DNA of 23,627 nt, from positions 1-23,627 of the forward strand of contig CABSMC010000036.1 in the NCBI GenBank assembly GCA_902478715.1, written 5' to 3'. The notes below the pieces were generated by a model. It had not been told where the DNA came from and did not search any database. It worked only from the letters and a program-made list of their open reading frames with translations. The DNA is from an uncultured Adlercreutzia sp. (GTDB lineage: Bacteria; Actinomycetota; Coriobacteriia; Coriobacteriales; Eggerthellaceae). Each line of letters opens with the position of its first letter. The first letter of the stretch is position 1. The translations under genes and the position numbers were made by a program. Shown here piece after piece: positions 10,657-19,100 of the stretch.

Positions 10657-10662
10657 GCACCC

Positions 10663-12858
10663 ATGAGTAAAGAACGAATTTCCTGGGAAAACGAATACCC
10701 CGACGAGTTGGAGCGCGAGGGCCGCATGAGGCCGACGCTCGCCCGCGCCGTGCGCGATCATGAAGCCGCGGGCAACGCTGCCGATGAGACCGTCGCGGAG
10801 GCAGTCTGGGCGGACGACGGAGACGACGCGCCCGCCATGGGGGCGGTCGACGAGGCAGCCGTCGCGGAAGCCGTGGGCGAAGGCGGTCGCGCCAAATCCG
10901 GCCGCCCCCGCGAGACCCAGCAGCAGAAGCTCGCGCGCATCAAGCGCGAGCTGGAAGCAGTGCCCACCGAGCCCGGCGTGTACCTGTGGAAAGACGCCGC
11001 CGGCGAGGTCATCTACGTCGGCAAGGCCAAGCAGCTGCGGGCGCGCATGCGCCAGTACGTGAACTTCCAGGACGATCGCGCGAAGATTCCCTTGCTCGTG
11101 GAGGCCATCGACTCCTTCGACTACCTCGTCGTCGACAACGAGCACGAGGCGCTCGTGCTGGAGAAGAACCTCATCAACCAGTACAGCCCGTTTTTCAACG
11201 CGGACTTCAAGGACAACAAGAGCTACCCCTTCATCGCGCTCACCAAAGGCGATGTGTTCCCGGCCATCAAGTACACCCGCGAGAAACACAAGTCCGACAC
11301 GAAGTACTTCGGTCCTTTCACCGACGCCCGCGCCGCCCGGGAGATGATCGACATCGCCCGACGCGTGGTGCCCCTGTGCGCCGCCACCTGCGCCGACTGG
11401 CGAGGGCTCACTCGCGCGCTGGAAAAGGACCCGCTCGCTTTTTTGAAGCGCGACGCACGTCCCTGCTTCGACTGCCACGTGGGCCTGGGCCCCGGCGCTT
11501 GCTGCGGGGCCATTGCGCCCGAGGAGTACGCCGTGAACGTGCGGCGCATCGAGCGCTTCCTGGCCGGCAACCACCGCGAGTTTGTCGACGAGCTGACCAC
11601 GGAAATGCAGGAGGCCGCCGCCGAGCTGGACTTCGAGCGCGCGGGGCGGCTGAAGGCGCGCATCGACACCATCAACTCGCTCGCCGACAAGCAGCACGCC
11701 GTGTCCTCGCGCGACCTGTCCGCCGACGTCGTCGGGTTCTTCCGCGAGGAGACCGTGGCCGGGGTGAACGTGCTCGTCATCCGCGAGGGACGCATCGTGA
11801 ACGCCAACGAGTTCGTCTTGAACCGCGGCACCGACGTGCCCGATCAGGATCTGCTGCGCAACTTCCTCATGCGCTACTACGACACCACCACCTCCATCCC
11901 GCGCGAGGTGATCGTGCGCGCACTGCCCGAGGACGCCGAGGCCATGGGGGAGTGGCTCACGGGCAAGCTCGACTCGGCCCACGGCGCCAAGGTGCGCTTC
12001 TGCGCCCCGCAGAAGGGGGAGAAGGCCGACCTTCTGACCATGGCCGAGACCAACGCGCGCCATGTTCTCATGCGCTACAAGGTGCGCACGAACTACGACG
12101 ACAAGCGCATCAACAACGCCCTTCTGCAGCTGGAGAGCGCCCTGGCCTTGGACGCGCCGCCCATGCGCATCGAGTGCTTCGACATCTCCACCATCCACGG
12201 CTCCTACACGGTGGCCTCCATGGTGGTGTTCACCGGCGGAAAGCCGGACAAGAACCAGTACCGCCGCTTCAAGATAAAGACGCCGCTCGACGAGGCCAAC
12301 GACTTCCTCTCCATGCAGGAGGTGATGCGGCGCCGCTACGCGCCGGAACGTTTGAACGACGAGCGCTTCGGCAGCAAGCCGGACCTCATCATCCTGGACG
12401 GCGGAAAGCCGCAGCTGACGGCGGCGCTCGCCATGTTCGAGGAGATGGGGATCGACGACATCGCCATTTGCGGTCTGGCCAAGCGCGACGAGGAGCTGTT
12501 CGTGCCCTGGCAGGACACGGGGCCGGTGGTGCTTCCCTCAGGCTCGGCGTCGCTGTACCTGGTGAAGCAGGTGCGCGACGAGGCCCACCGCTTCGCCATC
12601 ACCTTCCACCGCGAGCTGCGCGGCAAGGGCATGACGGCGAGCATTCTGGACGACGTGGCGGGACTGGGTCCCGTGCGGAAGAAGGCGCTGATGAAGCACT
12701 TCAAGTCGTTCAAGAACCTGAAGGCCGCGAGCCTCGAGGAAATCAAGGCCGCCAAGGTCATCCCCGAAGAGGTGGCCGAGGAGCTGGTGCGCGTTCTCGC
12801 GCAGTATAATGAGCGGAAAGAAGAGAAGGAAGAACAGCTGGCGAAAGACGCTTCTTAG
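10663..12858 (+). CDS. uvrC: Excinuclease ABC subunit C
   Basis: UvrC makes both incisions in nucleotide excision repair with UvrA and UvrB. The 731-residue protein has the GIY-YIG 3'-incision domain (GVY at 105-107, IYVG at 117-120), a cysteine-containing segment (CAATC...CFDCHVG...CCG), the UvrB-binding UVR motif (FVDELTTEMQEAAAELDFERA), the RNase H-like 5'-incision domain (IECFDISTIHGSYTVASMV; LIILDGGKPQL) and C-terminal helix-hairpin-helix motifs (VAGLGPVRKKAL). Family members usually begin about 20 residues before GVY, so ~85 residues are extra: an acidic, Ala-rich region with VAEAV twice. I chose the ATG at 10663 from the promoter position; ATG 10726, with GAGGG upstream, is an alternative start that still leaves an extension. 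rapZ follows 15 bp downstream. Confidence 0.95.
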   Translation: MSKERISWENEYPDELEREGRMRPTLARAVRDHEAAGNAADETVAEAVWADDGDDAPAMGAVDEAAVAEAVGEGGRAKSGRPRETQQQKLARIKRELEAVPTEPGVYLWKDAAGEVIYVGKAKQLRARMRQYVNFQDDRAKIPLLVEAIDSFDYLVVDNEHEALVLEKNLINQYSPFFNADFKDNKSYPFIALTKGDVFPAIKYTREKHKSDTKYFGPFTDARAAREMIDIARRVVPLCAATCADWRGLTRALEKDPLAFLKRDARPCFDCHVGLGPGACCGAIAPEEYAVNVRRIERFLAGNHREFVDELTTEMQEAAAELDFERAGRLKARIDTINSLADKQHAVSSRDLSADVVGFFREETVAGVNVLVIREGRIVNANEFVLNRGTDVPDQDLLRNFLMRYYDTTTSIPREVIVRALPEDAEAMGEWLTGKLDSAHGAKVRFCAPQKGEKADLLTMAETNARHVLMRYKVRTNYDDKRINNALLQLESALALDAPPMRIECFDISTIHGSYTVASMVVFTGGKPDKNQYRRFKIKTPLDEANDFLSMQEVMRRRYAPERLNDERFGSKPDLIILDGGKPQLTAALAMFEEMGIDDIAICGLAKRDEELFVPWQDTGPVVLPSGSASLYLVKQVRDEAHRFAITFHRELRGKGMTASILDDVAGLGPVRKKALMKHFKSFKNLKAASLEEIKAAKVIPEEVAEELVRVLAQYNERKEEKEEQLAKDAS

Positions 12859-12873
12859 GGAAAGGGGGCCTGT

Positions 12874-13845
12874 GTGGCCGAGGAGATAATGGAAGAAGAC
12901 CAGATGCCCGACTTCGTCATCGTGACGGGCATGTCCGGCGCCGGGCGCACGGAAGCCATGCACGTCTTCGAGGACTTGGGCTACTACTGCGTGGACAACT
13001 TGCCCTCGAGCCTGCTCGCCGATCTTGTGCGCGTGAACGAGAGCACCGAGCACGAGGGCGGACGGCGGCGCCTGGCCGTGGTCTGCGACTCGCGCAACGG
13101 CGACTTCTTCGGCGATCTGGAGGCCGAGCTTTCCTCCATGCAGGAGTCCGGCGTCTCCTACAAGACGCTGTTCCTCGATGCCGCCGACGACAAGCTCATC
13201 GCCCGTTACAAGTCGAGCCGCCGCCGGCATCCGCTGTGCACCGACGGCACCACCATCTGGCAGGGCATTCAGCGCGAGCGGCTCATGCTCATGGGCCTTC
13301 GCGACCGCGCCGACTACGTCATCGACACCACCGATATGCTGCCCCAGAAGCTGCGCAGCACCATCCGGGGGCTCTTCGCCACGGGCAGCGAGCGCAAGGG
13401 GCTCGCGGTCACCGTGTACTCCTTCGGCTTCAAGCACGGCGCTCCCTACGACGCCGACCTCGTCATGGACGTGCGCTTCCTGCCGAACCCCTATTACGAT
13501 CCGGAGCTGCGGCCGCTGACGGGGCTGGACGCCCCGGTGCGCGACTTCGTGCGCATGCGCGAGGAGACCATCGAGTTCGAGCAGAAATGGCACGATTTGC
13601 TGGACGTCGTCATGCCGGGGTACGTCGCCGAGGGCAAGCAGCAGCTGGCCATCGGCGTGGGCTGCACCGGCGGCCAGCACCGGTCGGTGGCGCTTGCCGA
13701 GGCCACGGGCGACTACCTGAAGTCGAAGGGCTATCGGGTGAGCGTGGCCCATCGCGATCTGCGTCTGGCCGAGCGCGGTCACGACGTGCAGCGCGAGAGC
13801 GACAACGGGCTGGACGCCCGCGCCGGCGGCGGAAAGGAAGCGTAG
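12874..13845 (+). CDS. rapZ: RNase adapter / nucleotide-binding protein RapZ (YvcJ)
   Basis: RapZ proteins are P-loop nucleotide-binding proteins; in E. coli RapZ controls cell-wall precursor synthesis through small RNAs and RNase E, while the actinobacterial role is less defined. The 323-residue protein has a P-loop GMSGAGRT (residues 19-26) in which Arg25 replaces the usual Lys, followed by LGYYCVDNLP. The C-terminal domain carries YSFGFKHGAPYDADLVMDVR, FLPNPYY and IGVGCTGGQHRSVALAE. The start is GTG with AAAGGGGG at 12861-12868, and yvcK begins 3 bp after its stop. The order uvrC-rapZ-yvcK-whiA is the classic one in Actinomycetota. Confidence 0.95.
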   Translation: MAEEIMEEDQMPDFVIVTGMSGAGRTEAMHVFEDLGYYCVDNLPSSLLADLVRVNESTEHEGGRRRLAVVCDSRNGDFFGDLEAELSSMQESGVSYKTLFLDAADDKLIARYKSSRRRHPLCTDGTTIWQGIQRERLMLMGLRDRADYVIDTTDMLPQKLRSTIRGLFATGSERKGLAVTVYSFGFKHGAPYDADLVMDVRFLPNPYYDPELRPLTGLDAPVRDFVRMREETIEFEQKWHDLLDVVMPGYVAEGKQQLAIGVGCTGGQHRSVALAEATGDYLKSKGYRVSVAHRDLRLAERGHDVQRESDNGLDARAGGGKEA

Positions 13846-13848
13846 AAG

Positions 13849-15006
13849 GTGGCCGGCATAAAGAAGAGCACCGAGGCCTTCCGCGTCGATCCGGCGGCCA
13901 CGGCGGCGTTCTCGGCCCTGCGCAGCGCGCTTCCGAACCTGCGGCCTTTGGATGAGGACGCCCGTGCGCTGAAGGCGGTGGTCATCGGCGGGGGAACCGG
14001 CGCTCCCGTCTCCATCCGGACGCTGCTCTCCTTAGGCGTGCAGACGAGCGCCGTCGTGGCCATGGCCGATGACGGCGGCAGCACCGGCGTTCTGCGCGAG
14101 GAGGCCGACGTCACGCCGCCCGGCGACATCCGCAAGTGCCTCGTGGCCTTCGCGAAGGATCCCGCCGACCCGCTTGTGCGGGCGCTCAAGTACCGGTTCG
14201 CCGTGGCCCGCGACCATGCTCTGGGCAACCTCCTTCTGGCCGCGCTGGAAGATGCGACGGGGTCGTTTCCCGAGGCCATCGCCATCTGCGAGAAGCTGGT
14301 GGACGCCCAGGGGCACGTGTATCCCTCGACGCTCGACCATGTGGTGCTATCGGCCCAGACCCAAGACGGGCGCATTCTGGACGGTCAGGCCGTGGCCTGC
14401 CATTCCAAGACGGCGCTTGCGCAGGTGTGGCTCTCCGCCGAGGACGGCCGGCCGCCGCGTCCTTACGAGCCGGCGCTTCAGGCCATCCGCGAGGCCGACC
14501 TCATCGTGCTGGGCCCGGGGTCGCTGTTCACCTCCATCATCCCGAACCTGCTCATCCCCGGCGTCGTCGAGGCCATCCGCGCCTCCCGGGGCCGCGTGCT
14601 ATTCGTGTGCGCTCTGGCCGACGTGCAGGGGGAGACGTGGGGGCTGACGGCCCGCGAGCACTTCGAGGCGCTGGCGGCCCACGGTATGGAAGGCCTCATC
14701 GACTACATGCTCGTGCACTCGAAGGTGCCCCTGCGCGCGGAAAGTCCCGCCACGGGCAGCTTCGCGGCCATCTCCGGGGCCGAGCTGGAGCACGCCTCCA
14801 CGAGTGATTTGAACGACGACCAGCTCATCAAGGGGGTGCGTCCCATCTCCATCTCCTATGCCGATATGCTCGCCATCCAGTCCCGCGGCCCCATCGTCAT
14901 CAGCCGCAACCTCGTGGACGCCGAGCAGCCCACGTGGCACTCGCCCTTCGCGCTGCGCGATGCCTTCCAGAACGTCATCAAGCTCTCGCGGGCGCGCCGG
15001 AGCTAG
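13849..15006 (+). CDS. yvcK: YvcK/CofD-family protein (gluconeogenesis and cell-wall factor)
   Basis: YvcK proteins have a CofD-like fold, bind UDP-sugars in characterised members, and are needed for cell shape and growth on gluconeogenic carbon sources. The 385-residue protein has IGGGTGAPVSIRTLLS (GGGTG at 47-51), VVAMADDGGSTGVLRE, the PGDIRKCLVAFA segment, GNLLLAALED, and further on ADLIVLGPGSLFTSIIPNLL. The N-terminal ~40 residues before GGGTG are not conserved to my eye. The start is GTG, with AAGGAAG at 13834-13840. Its stop is 3 bp before whiA, so translation is likely coupled along rapZ-yvcK-whiA. Confidence 0.95.
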   Translation: MAGIKKSTEAFRVDPAATAAFSALRSALPNLRPLDEDARALKAVVIGGGTGAPVSIRTLLSLGVQTSAVVAMADDGGSTGVLREEADVTPPGDIRKCLVAFAKDPADPLVRALKYRFAVARDHALGNLLLAALEDATGSFPEAIAICEKLVDAQGHVYPSTLDHVVLSAQTQDGRILDGQAVACHSKTALAQVWLSAEDGRPPRPYEPALQAIREADLIVLGPGSLFTSIIPNLLIPGVVEAIRASRGRVLFVCALADVQGETWGLTAREHFEALAAHGMEGLIDYMLVHSKVPLRAESPATGSFAAISGAELEHASTSDLNDDQLIKGVRPISISYADMLAIQSRGPIVISRNLVDAEQPTWHSPFALRDAFQNVIKLSRARRS

Positions 15007-15009
15007 GCT

Positions 15010-15948
15010 ATGTCGTTCACGTCCGAGGTGAAAGACGAGCTGGCCCGGGTCATGCCCGCCTGTCCGCAGTGCGAGAAGGCGACGCTCGCGGCGCTGGTGC
15101 GCATCGAGGGGACACTCTTCGTGAGCGGACCTGCCCGCTACCGGGTGGAGATCGCCACGGACGCGCCGGCCTCGGCGCGGCTCGTCGTGCGGCTTCTGCA
15201 CGGCATCTATTCGTTGAAGACGAACCTCACCATGCGCCGTTCGGTGCTGCACAAGACGCCGAACTACCTCATCGAGGTGCCTGCCCAGCCCCATCTGGCC
15301 GACGCTTTGCGCGACATGGGGGTGCTCTCGGCCGAGGGCGGCCTGGAGATGGGCATCAAGGAATCGCTCGTGGCCAAGCCCTGCTGCGCGGCGGCCTATT
15401 TGCGCGGCGCTTTTCTGGGCAGCGGCTTCATCTCGAACCCCAAGAGCGACTTCCACTTCGAGATCACTGTGGAATCCGAGGCGCTGGCCGAGGGGCTCGT
15501 GGAGCTCATGGCCCGCAAGGACATCACGGCCCGCATCATGGCGCGGCGCAGCTCGTACATGGTCTATCTGAAGAGCGGCAACGCCATCACGGAGTTTCTC
15601 GCCTTCACCGGCGCCCACCAAGCGGCGCTTTCCATGGAGGAGGAGCGCGTCGTGAAGTCGGTGCGCAACGACGTGAACCGCCAGATCAACGCCGAGCTGG
15701 CCAACCAGCAGAAGGCCTCGAACGCCGCCGTGGAGCAGATTTACGCCATCCGGCGCGTGGTGGAGCACTACGGCATGGAGGGCCTGCCCCCGGCGCTGCA
15801 GGAGTTCATCCGCCTGCGGGTCACCTACCCCGAGGCATCGCTGAAGGAGCTCGGTGAGCGGGCGACGCCGCCCCTCTCCAAGAGCGCTGTCTACCACCGC
15901 GTCCGCCGCCTCGAGTCGATGGCCGCCGAACTGGACGCGGGGGAGTAG
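15010..15948 (+). CDS. whiA: DNA-binding protein WhiA
   Basis: WhiA is a conserved Gram-positive DNA-binding protein; in Streptomyces it controls sporulation genes together with WhiB, and in Bacillus it affects division and chromosome segregation. The 312-residue protein starts with the standard SFTSEVKDELARV, then has a degenerate LAGLIDADG-homing-endonuclease-like domain (CAAAYLRGAFLGSGFISNP) and ends with a helix-turn-helix (about 255-305, TYPEASLKELGE ... LSKSAVYHRVRRLE). The ATG start has GGAG at 14999-15002. It is the last gene of the cluster. In many relatives gap, pgk and tpi follow whiA, but here an accessory region begins instead. Confidence 0.96.
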   Translation: MSFTSEVKDELARVMPACPQCEKATLAALVRIEGTLFVSGPARYRVEIATDAPASARLVVRLLHGIYSLKTNLTMRRSVLHKTPNYLIEVPAQPHLADALRDMGVLSAEGGLEMGIKESLVAKPCCAAAYLRGAFLGSGFISNPKSDFHFEITVESEALAEGLVELMARKDITARIMARRSSYMVYLKSGNAITEFLAFTGAHQAALSMEEERVVKSVRNDVNRQINAELANQQKASNAAVEQIYAIRRVVEHYGMEGLPPALQEFIRLRVTYPEASLKELGERATPPLSKSAVYHRVRRLESMAAELDAGE

Positions 15949-16057
15949 CGTGAAGAGCGCTCGCGAAATGCTTAGTGCGCCGTCGCCTTGAACTTAAGGG
16001 AATGGCAAGAAGCGGGCTCTCTGCCTAAACTGCACGAATCTCACCATGAAGGAAAAA

Positions 16058-16090
16058 GAAGGACTCGGTTATCTGCGAACCGAGTCCTTC
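16058..16090 (-). terminator. Intrinsic terminator for the surface-protein gene (possibly bidirectional)
   Basis: A perfect 13-bp stem (16058-16070 with 16078-16090; GAAGGACTCGGTT and its complement) closes a 7-nt loop. On the - strand it is followed at once by a T-run (A5 at 16053-16057 on the + strand), the classic layout for a gene read leftward. On the + strand a pyrimidine-rich TCTCTGTCTT follows, so it may also stop whiA transcripts. Confidence 0.88.
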
Positions 16091-16116
16091 TCTCTGTCTT
16101 GCCTTATATAATTGTC

Positions 16117-19100
16117 TTACAAGGCTTGGTATCGCTTGAGACGACGTATCGCTAGGATCACGAGGCAGGACGCTGAGGCGGCAAGGATCGCGAGGGCCAG
16201 CGGGAGGTTCGCTGGCATCGTGTCGCCAGTTTTTGCAAGTGGCGTTGTCTTCAGTTTCGTCGCAGCTTCATCGTCGGGGGCAGGTCGCACTTTTCCATCG
16301 TAGTTTTCAGGGTAGGCGACCTTCGATTCGGAGCGGTAGCCGGCTCCCTCGTCAGCGGCCTTCTCAAGTTCGTCGATTGCATCGTAGCGCGAGCCGGATG
16401 TGCCGGAAGGATTGCCTTCGAGCACGCTGCTGCCGGTGTCAGAGGGGTCGGTTCCGTAGGCGAAGGCCACATTGCCGATGTCGGTGCCGAGCGCCTCGTC
16501 TGTCACCATTGCGTTAACGGTAAGCGTAATGCTTTGGTCTCCTCGCACGGGACCGACGAATACCGTCACATCACCGCTCTGCGATGAGTAGACGCTGTCG
16601 GGGCAGTTAATTTCCGATCCGTCGACTTGGGTTAGCTTGATGCCGCCAGATAGCGGCACGATCCCTTTGGGAAGCTTGTCTTGAATTACCACGTCGTACC
16701 AACCGGTCCAGGGTTCGTCGTCGTTCGAGAATGTGATGGTGTAGCGAATGGTGTCGCCCACGTAAACCTCTCCAGTTTGGCGATCGAGGTTCACGGCGCT
16801 TTTGCTCGTGGAGAGTTTGCCGCGCTCGGGGTCTGCCGGAACCACGTCGTCGATGGGCGTCGGGGGCGTTTCGGGCGTTACGGCATCCTCGGGCCATACG
16901 TCGGGGTTGGCGGGATCCACCGGTCCAGGTGGTTGCGGATCGCGATCCTGCTTTACGGGCCCTTCTGGATTGGTTGGATCTTCGGGGGTTATCGTGTCTG
17001 ACGGCGGCGTGCCGGCGGCGCGAGCGACGTTCACGGGGCGCGGGCCGTCCAGCAGAGCGGGGGTAACCGTGCAATCGAATGAGATGGTAGCGGAGGTGCC
17101 TCCAGGAACGTCTCCCACAGAGAAGGCGACGTCCGACGTGCCGTCGGCGAAATCATCAGGAAAGTCGGTATGCTCGTTGCCTTGGGCATCGACGATGACG
17201 GCGGTTCCTTTGACGTAGGCCATCCCGACGGGGATAAGGTCGCGCACGATGACGTCGTACCAACAGGTGCCAGGACGACTGTTGGCTACGGTGACGGTGT
17301 AGCGGATGAGATCTCCTACAAGCGCCACGGACTGATTTCCGCGCTGATCTCGGCCGGGAGTGATATTCTCAGCCTTCTTTGCCAGTTCGATATCGGCAGG
17401 GCCTTCGTCATCTCCCGCAGGTTTCGGATCGGCGGGGATGACGATCAGCTCATGGTCGTCGCGGTCGTCGGGATTGGGCCCGTCGGGATCGTAATCGGAG
17501 GGGATTGGCACCGTGATGATGACCTCTTCTCTTGAGGGGGGATCATCGGGGTGGTCGGGATCGTATCGATCGATGGTCACGGGGATCTCCACCTCGGTGG
17601 CGTCAGGATCCTCCTCGAGTTTCTTCTTGATTTGCCCGTCGATCTCCTTTTTCACGTCCTCGGGCGTTGAGGGATCGGGGGTGTCTCCGACGGAAACGAT
17701 ACGGTCGTTTGGCTTGATGGGGTCGGGCGTTCTCTTGTCCGGATCGTCGGGACTGTCGGGGTCGGGCTTCTCCGCCGTGTCAAGCGGGCCGCCGGGCACT
17801 GTGTTGCCTACCTCCACTCCCGGTTTGCGGTCGGGGTTGTCCGGATCTTCGGGGTTCACGAGGCCGCCGCCAATGATGTCCTCGATGGTGGGAGGCTTAG
17901 GGGCATCGGGATCCGTCGGGTCTGCCGAGGTGGGATCGGCGTCGTCCCAAGCTTCGTCGGTCTTGTTGCCGGTGCCGGGGATGCGCGTGTCCCAAGGGTA
18001 TTTCTCGTCATGGTCGGGGTCGATTCCGTAAACGCCGTTGGCCGTCGATTGACTGTAGAAATCCATATCGTCAGCTGATTTCGCCACGACATCGGGATTG
18101 ACGGTTACATCCATGGTGAAACGATAAGACTGGTTTCCGAACAGCGCCGGCAGGCTGCTTACGGTAAGCACGCGCGCATTGGGCGTGAGGTCGGGTTTGC
18201 CGAGCGCGTAGGCGGCCAAGGTGCGCAGAGAGCGACCCAGGGGGTTCTCGATTCGATAATCGACGCCTTCCTTCAAGATCCTGGTGCGACCTTCCGGATC
18301 GGTTACCGAGAGAGACTTCAGGGTAGTGTCGACCGGTACGGAAAGGGTGAAAACGGGATTCTGGAAAGAGGAGTTCGGCGTCTCGTTGGTAAACGTGGCC
18401 GAATAGCGAAGCGTGTCGTAGGGGCGGATGGAGCCGTCGTTGCGGGTGAGGTTGTAGGCGGTCTCAACATCGGTAATGACGGGCTTGGCCGCAGGGTCAG
18501 GGTATATGTACACGTCGAACGTGCGGGTTGCCTCACGGAAGGCACCTGTAGAGGCGATGGTCGCGGTAATGGTGGTTTTGCCAGCAGCGTGTACGATGGC
18601 CGTGGCTCCGAACCCGAAATCCTCGTCGTCGGGGCTGGTGAAGCGATCGGAACGACTCGGAACCTTGGCAGGGGAGATGGTCAGCACGTTGGGGTTCGAC
18701 GACGTGAAGGTGACTTCTCCGATTGAGTTCGTGTCCACGTAAAGAGGGAACGTGCTCACGTTCGGGTTCGTGAAGTCGGCGATGTTGTAAAACACGGTCT
18801 GGGCGATATGAGCCTCGTCCAAGATGGGGGTCGAGGTCTCATCGTCGGGGTCGTAAGAGGTGTCCCTCTCGTTGTAGAGATCGAATTTGCAGTCGCTCTT
18901 CTGAATTTGAACGAGCGTCTCCTCGGTTTCCGAGTCGTAGTAGTTGCGATAGACTGCCGACGGCGTGTCTGCAGCGGCGTCATCAAGAGCTAGCAGCGCT
19001 GCAGAGGCCGTCGAGACGCTTGAAGTGGCCGGTTTCGCATCAGTGCGACTCGAGTACTTGGCCATGACCGTGTGCTCGTCGTTGTCGGTCGATTTCAGGC

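Larger units (their letters stand above)
10321..10662. other. Divergent intergenic region, LtaS-like gene / uvrC
   Basis: This 342-bp stretch is clearly more AT-rich than the flanking genes. It holds the ribosome binding site of the LtaS-like gene (10325-10330), two nearly identical ~30-bp inverted arms at 10425-10454 and 10577-10607, and a TATACT box just before uvrC. I see no small ORF with a credible ribosome site. Between the arms (10455-10576) there is only a minor hairpin (CTCC/GGAG around 10472-10484) and no recognisable gene. Confidence 0.7.

Noticed and set aside
10986..12809. 607-codon + strand frame within uvrC
   Set aside because: It is a shadow frame of uvrC, rich in Arg/Ala/Gly/His and without a ribosome site.
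14599..15897. 432-codon - strand frame over yvcK and whiA
   Set aside because: Antisense shadow of two conserved genes; composition is not protein-like.
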